NCBI GenBank assembly: GCA_045601045.1
Contig: JAZRZA010000032.1
Location: 17,210-81,209 of the forward strand
Direction: 5' to 3'
From: UBA1181 sp045601045
GTDB taxonomy: Bacteria; Bacteroidota; Bacteroidia; Bacteroidales; Paludibacteraceae
DNA length: 64,000 nt
Shown one piece after another: positions 42,393 to 51,400 of the stretch. The position numbers and the translations under genes were made by a program. The notes under the pieces were generated by a model. It was not told the DNA's origin. It saw only the letters and a program-made list of their open reading frames with translations, and made no database searches. The number at the start of each line of letters is the position of its first letter. The stretch's first letter is position 1.

Positions 42393-44435
42393 ATGAAAAA
42401 CGCGACGAAAAAATGGATGGCAGCACTGACCATGGGGCTATCCGCATTTGTTGCTTGGGCAGACAACCCAATCATTCAGACTTACTATTCACCAGACCCT
42501 GCGCCCGTGGTGATTGACGATACCGTGTTCGTTTATACCGGTAACGACCAAGGTGGTGATTTCTTCACCATGAACGGATGGCGCGTCTCTTCATCCACCG
42601 ATATGGTGAACTGGACCGATCGCGGTACCATCATCCTTTCACACGACGATTTTCCAAATGCCAAGGTTTCAGGAGACTGGGCAGCGCAATGCATCCGTCG
42701 TAACGGCAAATACTACTACTATGTGACCGTGGAGTCCACCAGAGGCGGACGTGCCGTCAACGTGGCGGTGGCCGATCGTCCTGAAGGACCATTTAAAAAC
42801 GCTTTGGGCAACAACCACTTGGCTGGACCAAACTGGGATTACATCGATCCTACCGTTTGGATCGACGATGATGGACAAGCCTATCTCTACTGGGGAAACC
42901 CCAAATTGTACTACGCGAAGCTGAACGATGACATGATCTCCTTCAAAGGGGGAGCTAATGCCATACAAGTGACCAATATGAACAGTGGATTCGCCCCTAA
43001 CGGTCAAAAATCCCTATACACCGAGGGCCCATGGATCCACAAACATGGCAAGAAATATTACATGATCTACGCCTCTCACGGTGTGCCGGAGTGCATCTCC
43101 TACTCTTGGAGTGATAGTCCGACAGGTCCATGGGAGTGGAAAGGTATCATTATGAATAAGGGTCAACAAGGATTAGCCTTCACCAACCACTCGGGTCTCA
43201 TCGAGTTCAAGGGACGTAATTTCTTCTTCTACCATGACCAGAGGCTTCCGGGAGGAGGCGGTTACACCCGTTCATCATCAGTGGAGGAGTTCACTTGGAA
43301 TCCAGATGGCACCATCCCTGAATTAAAAATGACCAGTCTAGGCGTACAGAAACCCATCCACAACTTGGACCCATTCAAGCGTGTAGAGGCAGAGACCAAA
43401 GCCTTCAGTAGGGGATTAGAGGCAGGAAAGAACAACAACGGTGTTTACATCACTAAAATCCACAACAATGACTACATCAAAGTACGCTGCGTAGATTTCG
43501 GTGACATGGGCGGAGATATCTTCACCGCAAACGTCAACAGTAGAAACAACGCTGAAATAGAGATCCACGTGGATAAAATCGATGGAGAACTAATCGGCAA
43601 ATTGAATGTCACCAATACCAATGGCGCATGGAGGGAGATTGAATGCGAAACATCCAATACTATCGGTGTGCACGACCTATTTTTCGTGTTCAAGGGTGCC
43701 AACAACACGGAGCTATTCGACTTCGATTATTGGTATTTCACCAGCAATGCTGTGTTGGTTCCACAAACGCCTTACAATGGCGTGGCTCACACCATCCCCG
43801 GGAAAATCGAGTTTGAGGATTATGACGAAGGTGGCCAAAACAGAGCCTACTACGATGCCGACATGGAGAACCAAGGCAATGCATATCGTAATGACCGCGT
43901 AGATATTGTCGCCAACGACGAAAACTACGCCATCGGATATACACAAGCGGGCGAATGGTTGGAGTACACCATCAACGTGAAGAAAACGCAAACCTACGAT
44001 TTCGAGGCGAGGGTTGCCAGTGGATTGGATGGCGCGGGATTCCAAATGTATGTAGACAACAAGGAGATCACAGGCAACGTTGAGGTGACCAACACTGGTG
44101 ATTTCGACCTCTACACCACCGTCAAAGGTCAAACCTCGGAATTAACCGAGGGGGAACATATCCTAAAGGTGGAAATCACAGGCCCTTATGCCAACCTCGA
44201 CTGGATAAAGTTTGGCAAAGTAGACGAAACAGGATGCATCAATACACTGGCTAACAATCTCACCTTCCCGGCCTTAGCGACCGTATATGACATGAACGGT
44301 ATGGAGTTGGGCAACATCACCATCCAATCAACCAACAGCCAAGAGATCGCAACGCAAATGAAAGAGGCAGGTTACCCAGTAAAGAGTTACCTTGTAAAAT
44401 CGAAGGATTTCCAAACGATCATAATTTGCAAATAA
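42393..44435 (+). CDS. Glycoside hydrolase family 43 with carbohydrate-binding modules
   Basis: A 680-residue secreted enzyme (signal peptide ending FVAWA near residue 23). The five-bladed GH43 domain spans about residues 25-325. The base Asp is in YYSPDPAPVV, the pKa-tuning Asp in DYIDPTVWIDDDGQAYLYWG near residue 152, and the acid Glu in LYTEGPWIHKHGKKYYMIYA near residue 212. Two CBM6-like beta-sandwich modules follow (about 335-455 and 465-615; for example EDYDEGGQNRAYYDAD and GYTQAGEWLEYTINV). The C-terminal 60 residues contain ATVYDMNGMELG and may be a divergent sorting domain. The expected substrate is arabinoxylan or arabinan. Confidence 0.9.
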   Translation: MKNATKKWMAALTMGLSAFVAWADNPIIQTYYSPDPAPVVIDDTVFVYTGNDQGGDFFTMNGWRVSSSTDMVNWTDRGTIILSHDDFPNAKVSGDWAAQCIRRNGKYYYYVTVESTRGGRAVNVAVADRPEGPFKNALGNNHLAGPNWDYIDPTVWIDDDGQAYLYWGNPKLYYAKLNDDMISFKGGANAIQVTNMNSGFAPNGQKSLYTEGPWIHKHGKKYYMIYASHGVPECISYSWSDSPTGPWEWKGIIMNKGQQGLAFTNHSGLIEFKGRNFFFYHDQRLPGGGGYTRSSSVEEFTWNPDGTIPELKMTSLGVQKPIHNLDPFKRVEAETKAFSRGLEAGKNNNGVYITKIHNNDYIKVRCVDFGDMGGDIFTANVNSRNNAEIEIHVDKIDGELIGKLNVTNTNGAWREIECETSNTIGVHDLFFVFKGANNTELFDFDYWYFTSNAVLVPQTPYNGVAHTIPGKIEFEDYDEGGQNRAYYDADMENQGNAYRNDRVDIVANDENYAIGYTQAGEWLEYTINVKKTQTYDFEARVASGLDGAGFQMYVDNKEITGNVEVTNTGDFDLYTTVKGQTSELTEGEHILKVEITGPYANLDWIKFGKVDETGCINTLANNLTFPALATVYDMNGMELGNITIQSTNSQEIATQMKEAGYPVKSYLVKSKDFQTIIICK

Positions 44436-44479
44436 GACGAGGAAACTTATTACTAAAAATAAGGTTAGAAATAAATACG

Positions 44480-44510
44480 AAGAAGGACGGCAGAAACCGT
44501 CCTTCTTTAT
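44480..44510 (+). terminator. Intrinsic terminator after GH43 gene
   Basis: Stem AAGAAGGACGG / CCGTCCTTCTT with a 6-nt loop, then TATTTTAT. It sits between converging genes and is nearly symmetric. Confidence 0.85.
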
Positions 44511-44546
44511 TTTATCATGTCACGCCACCAACAAAAACGAAAGGGC

Positions 44547-45335
44547 TTATTGATAGTCATCTGGCGTGAAGTAGAAAGCAAAGAGCGTATCAGCCTCCTT
44601 GCTCAAATAGATATAATCGAAGTTGAAATGGTTGCGTTTATAGACAAACAGATTCTCCTGTATCGATTCGAAATTATTCTCGTAAACGGATTCAATTCCA
44701 TCCTCATCAAAATCATCCTGGGTAGCATCCACCTCATATATGTAGGACAAAGTGTGTGAACTCTCATCCACCCGGACATCAGTCAATACTGTGATATCAT
44801 CTATCTCGTACGGCAACTTTCCCTTCAAATCAGCAATGTCCTGGCGCATCCATTCAAAGTCCTTCTCTATGACCTGATCCACTCTCTCATCATTCGCATA
44901 AATCTCTTTCGTGATCTCAATGGTTCGGATATGCGTGTTATTAGCGTAATAAGACAGTTTCAATTTATAATCATTACCCGCCATCATATCCAAGAACTTT
45001 CGCAAGGTCTCATCTTCTCTAAACTCCGCAACGAATAGACGTGACGCCAATGGAGCATCAATGTCATTGATATCCTCCACGGCCAGCTCTCTCAAGGAGT
45101 CTGGGTAATTATACGAGATATTAATCGTCACATCCTTCGTATCCATGTGACAGACCATACTATCCAAAACAGTGGTTTCATCAACAGCATGTGGATAGTA
45201 GGCATTGAGGGAGGAAACAGCCAAATTGATCGTCTCCGAAACAATCTTCTCCTTGCTGCAAGAGATGAAAAGGAGAGGAAAAACCAAACCAATAAAAAAG
45301 GATTTCTTTAAGAACATAAAACTACGTTTTATCAT
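44547..45335 (-). CDS. Lipoprotein of unknown function
   Basis: A 262-residue protein with a lipobox (FIGLVFPLLFISC, Cys near residue 26). The mature part is acidic, with no family I recognise. It looks alpha/beta with several charged helices (RVDQVIEKDFEWMRQDIADLK) and a Tyr/Phe-rich C-terminus (FDYIYLSKEADTLFAFYFTP). A second Met at MFLKKSFFIG (residue 7) would give a more standard signal sequence. It stands between the GH43 gene and the giant GH8 gene and has no close neighbours on its strand. Confidence 0.6.
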   Translation of the reverse strand: MIKRSFMFLKKSFFIGLVFPLLFISCSKEKIVSETINLAVSSLNAYYPHAVDETTVLDSMVCHMDTKDVTINISYNYPDSLRELAVEDINDIDAPLASRLFVAEFREDETLRKFLDMMAGNDYKLKLSYYANNTHIRTIEITKEIYANDERVDQVIEKDFEWMRQDIADLKGKLPYEIDDITVLTDVRVDESSHTLSYIYEVDATQDDFDEDGIESVYENNFESIQENLFVYKRNHFNFDYIYLSKEADTLFAFYFTPDDYQ

Positions 45336-45384
45336 GATTCAGATAATAGGACAAAAATAGTAAAATATGCAACAAGAGACGCAT

Positions 45385-45420
45385 AAAAAAGCGGGTGCAT
45401 CAAACTGATGATGCACCCGC
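45385..45420 (-). terminator. Intrinsic terminator after giant GH8 gene
   Basis: A 12-bp stem GCGGGTGCATCA / TGATGCACCCGC with a 6-nt loop. On the minus strand six T residues follow. It starts 16 bp beyond the stop codon at 45436. Confidence 0.9.
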
Positions 45421-45435
45421 CTTTATAAAGTACCA

Positions 45436-48400
45436 CTATTTTGTACGAATCAAGGTAAAGTGGCCCTTGAATACTCTATCGATTTCAGGCACATAGATGA
45501 TGTACCAATAGTCGGTAGATGGCAATGGGTTACCGTTGTAGGTACCATCCCATTCAGACGTATCTCCTTCTAACTCTGCCACCACTTTACCATAACGGTC
45601 GTAGATAGTCACCTTAGAATTTGGATAAGAATCCAAGATCGTAGAGACATCCCAAGTATCGTGTTGGCCAGATCCATCTGGGGTGAAATACTCTGGAATA
45701 GCGATCGGAGGAGACGCGACCACAAAGACCGTCATGCCCACACAACCATATTCATCACGCGCGAAGGCGGTATGAGGAAGGTCATAGACAAGTCCCTCAT
45801 AAGTATCCTCTGTACTCCACTCTCCCTTATCCACACGGTATTCCACCGCCTCGGCAGAGACGATTGTGCGGGTAGAGATATTGACAGAATCTACTGTCAC
45901 CTCAGGAAGCGATCTCACCGTCACCTCTTGCGACGCAGTGGCCTCTCCACAAGACTCTGATGCGACGGTCAATGTATAAGAACCTGCAACAGCGGTTTGG
46001 AGACTCAAATTCTTCGTTCTGGCGACAACATTGCCATTAGGATCTTTCCATTGATAAGAGATGATATCATCACCCGTCACTTCCGGTTTGAACTCTACGC
46101 CATCGCCACTACATACCGTCGTATTGGCGGCAAGCGTAATAGCAGGCTGTTCCTTCACCCTCACCTCTACCTTATCAGTCACAGGGCAGATGCCTTGTTG
46201 TGTGATGGTAAAGGAGTAAGTGGTCGTATTCGCAGGAGATACCTGGATAGAGGCACCCTTCTCTCCGTTCGCCCAAGCGATCTCATAATCGGTAATTTCC
46301 TTCACTTCGATGGTAATCTCCACCTCTTCGCCAGAACAAGATACCGCACCCGTTGTGGTGGTGTAGGTAGGTGGCAAGATCACAGAGACCGGAATCTTTT
46401 CGCTTTGAACCTCCTGATCACCATAAGTCACCTCGACATAGTATGATGCAGTGTTCGCCGCCTTATCCTTCAAGGTCAAACCTGAGGCGGAGAGCGCTTT
46501 ACAGTCACCTGAGGCATCACATGCGTACCATGTGATCTTATAATTGGATGGATGAAGCAACTTGCCTGTGCCAGTCGTGTCGGCAACAACGACCGCCTCA
46601 TCCCCCAAACAAATCACTGATGTGGAAGTAGCGGCGGAAACAACCACCTTGGCATCCACCAACACCTGTAATTGGGTATCGCGGGCGCAATAGTTATCTG
46701 CCTCAACATGAACCTTAAACAACTCATCAGCCGTAATAGAGGACAACGTATAAGGATTTCCTTCTCCCGTATGGGCAGCACCCTTCCAAGTAACAGTAGC
46801 ATCCGCAGGTTTCAATTGGTTGAGCGATAAATCAACGTCATCACCTCTCAACGCCACCACACTCTCTGTTTGTGAGAAGGAAACATATTGTTTCACAACT
46901 AACGTAGCGGAAGTGACATCACCCAAATTCTCCGCCAAACATAGGCCATTGCTTACTTCAAAGGTATATTCACCTGCATCAGCGAGGGTTGCGGAAAGGA
47001 TGGTCAACTCAGTTTTATTATCAAAGTCGCTCATTTGCTCCCCATCCTTATACCACTTGATGTAAGATCCCGCCATCGTTGGATCATAGCCTTTCAATTT
47101 GAGTTTCGCGCTGGCTGACTCACCCTCACAAATCTCGACATTCAACAACTGGAACTCAGGTTCCACCGTAATTGGCATAATCTTCACCTCGATGGTATCG
47201 GAAGTTTCACACTTATTGGTGAATGAAACGATATAGGTCGTAGTGGCCTCTGGGTTTACCTCCACAGACTTGCCCTCTCCGATCAATTCTCCGTCGTAGT
47301 TCTTCCAAACAAAATCGGTTCCCTCGTGCGTAGTGGACAATTTCACAGACTCATTACCACAAGAGAGATAATCTTTTGTCTTCTCGCCGTTAGCAAGAAT
47401 CGCTCCGGTCAACTGTCCTCTACCAACAGTCACATTCATCACAGTATCCACCTCACAAGCGCCTGCACTGACATTCAAAGAGAAGGAATAAACCTTACCA
47501 TAAGTTCCATCCCTGTCGGTCATGCTAACCTCCGCCTCGTTGCTGGAAGCATCGCCACGCCACAGATACTTCAACTCGGATCCCTCGCTCGTAGCGGAAG
47601 CAGTCAAGACAATCTCCTCGTAAGGACAAATAGATGGAGATCCACTGATCGTTAAATCCTCAATCTTATCAATGACGATCTCAATCGAACTCTTCTCAGA
47701 AGAACAACTCAATCCAGAAACTGGGCGATATGAAGCCAACGCACGATAAGTACCGCTGGTAGGGGCATACACATCCTCCTCGCAATCAATACAGTTTACT
47801 TGAGCTGTCATATCCTCACCATTCGGGTCGAAGAAGGTGAAATAGAACTTCTCCACACCGGTTTGCTCCTCAAAGAGAGAATTGAGTAATATAGGTTCGT
47901 CGCAACTTCTCTTTAATGGCATAATTGGCTTCAACTCAGGAAGGGCGTATACCGTTACGGTCACCGACTTCTTCGCGCCCTCTACACCATCCTGATCGGT
48001 TTGAGAAACATAGTAAACCGTCTTACCTGCCTCAACGGTGGATGGCTTAGGAGCATCTGCCAACTTGTTGCCCTCCGCGTCATACCAAGTCAATGTCCAA
48101 GTGGTAGCGGATTCGTTATCAGTAGCGGTAGCCGTTAAAGGTTCTGCATCGTCATTCACGCAATAGTTCACATCCTCGGCCGATGGCATTGGTGAGCTGA
48201 TCACCATTACCTTAATCTCTTGTAACTCGCTTTCGCAACCATCGTCGTTCACAGCCTTTACATAGTAGATATATTCCGCATTGCCCTCTGATGGAATCGC
48301 AGGAATAGGCTCGGAAGAGAGTTCCTTCATCTTTTCATCGTACCAAGTATAGGTCAAACCACTCTCCTTCTCTAAGACATTCTTATCATATTCCGTAAGC

Positions 48401-51400
48401 GACTTATCGAAGACGCCGGCCGAAGTGGTATCGCTGACCAAATAGCTTACCTTGAATGTACCATTCAGAACAGGCGTTGGAGAGACGACTACATTGATTT
48501 TGCCAGAGCCCTCGCAGGTACCCTGTGTCACCTTCACCTCATATTCGCCGCTTTCGGTCACCTCAAGGGTGGACTCGCTGGAACCATCGTTCCATTCATA
48601 CGTATCGTAGTTGGTAGTGGCATCCAATACAAGCGGTAGGTTGGCGCTACAAATAGTCGTATCCTGACCCAAATCCACCACGAGTTCATCAGCCACGGTA
48701 ACGGTTGCTCGAGCATTGGCGACGCATCCCTCCGCAGTAGTCACCTCCACGGAGTAATTGCCAGCCTTATCAGTCACCAACTCATTTTGGGTAGAACCGT
48801 CACTCCACAAATATGTGTAAGTGTCGTTCTCCTCAACGGTCAAGGTAGCGGATTGTCCAGCACAAATGGTCAAGTCGGACAACTTGATCACCGCGGTGTC
48901 AGCCTTGGTGAAGGTGAATGTAGCGGAGTCGCTGTAACAACCCTCTTCGCTCTTATAACGATATACATACTTATACTCGCCAGCCTCCGCATCATCAGGA
49001 TTTGGCAAAGTAGTGATATCCGAAAGGATCTCACCCTCGGCATCGTACCACTCGATCGAATAGCCTAACGAAATGCCATAGTTTACGGCCTTGCTCGCCT
49101 CTCCGTACTTCTTGTTATTGGCGGCCAACGTACCTTGACATAAAACACCCGCGTCAAAGTCAGCGGACACCGGACGTTTATTCACCTTCAATGTCACCTT
49201 GTCGCTCTTTAGCGTACAAGTCTCATCAGAAACGCCGGTCACCACCACATAATACTCGCCAGGCTCGGTAAGGTACAACTTCGCCTTGGTCTGATTCTTC
49301 TTATAGATCTCACCATTCAGATAGTAAGTATAGTAGTAAGAGCCAGACTCCTTGGCAACCACCTCCAAAAGGGCGGAATCGCCTTCGCAGATCTGTGTGT
49401 CTTCAAGAAGGAGATCTACGGACTCTAAGTTACAGCTGGAACCACATTCAATGGTGTTGAGAACCTTCATGGAATCTAAGCCATATACCGTAGCGATACC
49501 CATATTTGTAATATATTTGTCGACACAAGCAACCACTTCAGCAGTATAGGTACGAACTACCGAATCCATAGGAGGTATGGCAGTCTCTACGGTCGTCGCA
49601 ACCATTGGCCATGAGATATAATTTGGGGTTTCATCCCATTTTCCGTTATCAGAAATAGCAGTCAAATTGCCCAATTCCTCTGGAAGTTGGTCACTCAAGG
49701 TAACATTGAACGCATAATCAAGATCCGTGATAAACTCAGTCAAATGAGGTGCCGAATTGGTCTTACCCTTCACATACATTCCAAAATATCCAGGACCTTT
49801 TGCGGCCAAATCTTTCCAATCCTTCATCACATCTACCCACTCTTCTTCCGCATTATTGATATACATATACAAATGATTGTCAATAATCGAGAACTTGAAT
49901 TCCGGATTGGCGCCATCTCCAGGATAGATGATTAAATCTTCTCCCTCTCCCTCCTTCGCGATACACTTGCCATTGTCGTAAACCTCACATTTAAATGTAT
50001 TAGGCAAAGAGGCATGAGGGGTAACTTTCACGGCAGCGCCCTTGAAATCCGCACTTCCTGGAGTACCACCTGTCCATCTCAAGACTACCCATGTATTCTC
50101 AATGGCATTGGTACAACGATCCAATTGGAAATAAACATCTCCATTGTTACCATAAGAATACTCTGGCGCAAACAAATGGGAACCCTCCGTATTCAGCAAC
50201 AGATATCCTCCATCAATAGATGGCAGCGTACTGTTACCTAGAGCCTTCCATCCCTTGGTCGATTTACAATCCGCCTCAACATGAGTACCCGTATTATTAA
50301 TATACTTAACAGTATAATCCACTGTCTCACCTTGTTGGGCAGCTTTCTTGCTAGCGCGCTTAAACAACGATTCCTGCTCATCTCCAACAGGAGGAATTTC
50401 CGCACAAGTGGTCATCAAATCCACGCGAGAAGAATCCGGAGAATCGGTATCAGAAGAGATCCATGCGACATTGGAGTAATAAACATCATCGATGTCCGGG
50501 CAACCCATATCCCTCGCCACACAAACGTATACCAACTTATCCTTCTCACCGACAAGCATGCTTGGCGCAGTCCACTTAATAATGCCACTGAAAGCCTTCG
50601 TTCCTGCGGGTGCAGGTGTATAGGTAGCCTGTATCTTCTCTCCCTTATCGTTTTTCAAAGCGGTACTATCAACCCAGTGGTGGAATTCAAGTTCATACGG
50701 AATGGTGTCAATAATCGTCACATTCATGCACTCACGGCCTGGAAGAGGCGCACGACCAAGAATTCTTCGCCAAGTGTATCCATCAAATTCCTCCACCAAC
50801 ATACGGTCGTAAGTGGTCATATCAATATCGCCCGTATAGCAGACATTTCTCGCATGAACATCCACCTCATAACCCAGATTATTGACATCCGCATAACATG
50901 GAGTCAACAAATATAATGCGGAGGTCTGCATATCCATTGGACGTTCCTTTGTTTCAAGTTTCTCATAAGACCAATCATCTTTCACCTTTCCGGCCATGGC
51001 AAGATGTGGATTACTCCTCAATTGAGTTCTAATGAAAGTAGGACCTCCAACACCCTTATGCAAAGAGTAGAAGTTGTTGGCGCCAGGCACCGCATTCGGA
51101 TTTTCTGGTCGTTCCGCAATCTTATTGAAGGTATAAGAAGATGGTGCCATCGTGAAATCCGCAAATTGCACCATCAAACGCTGGTTCCATTTTCCATGCT
51201 CATCTTCTCCGGAAGGAACACGTTGATAATGGAACGAGATTGTATCTGGCGTATGATTCAACAAATACTTGTAACAATCGTTAGCATTGTTCAATGTAAA
51301 ATCCCAACCTGTCGGATTATTTGCGGAAGCCAGTCCCATCGCAGCCGCATCATACATGAAATAAGAGACTCTATAATTGCCTGGATTAATATATGCCTCG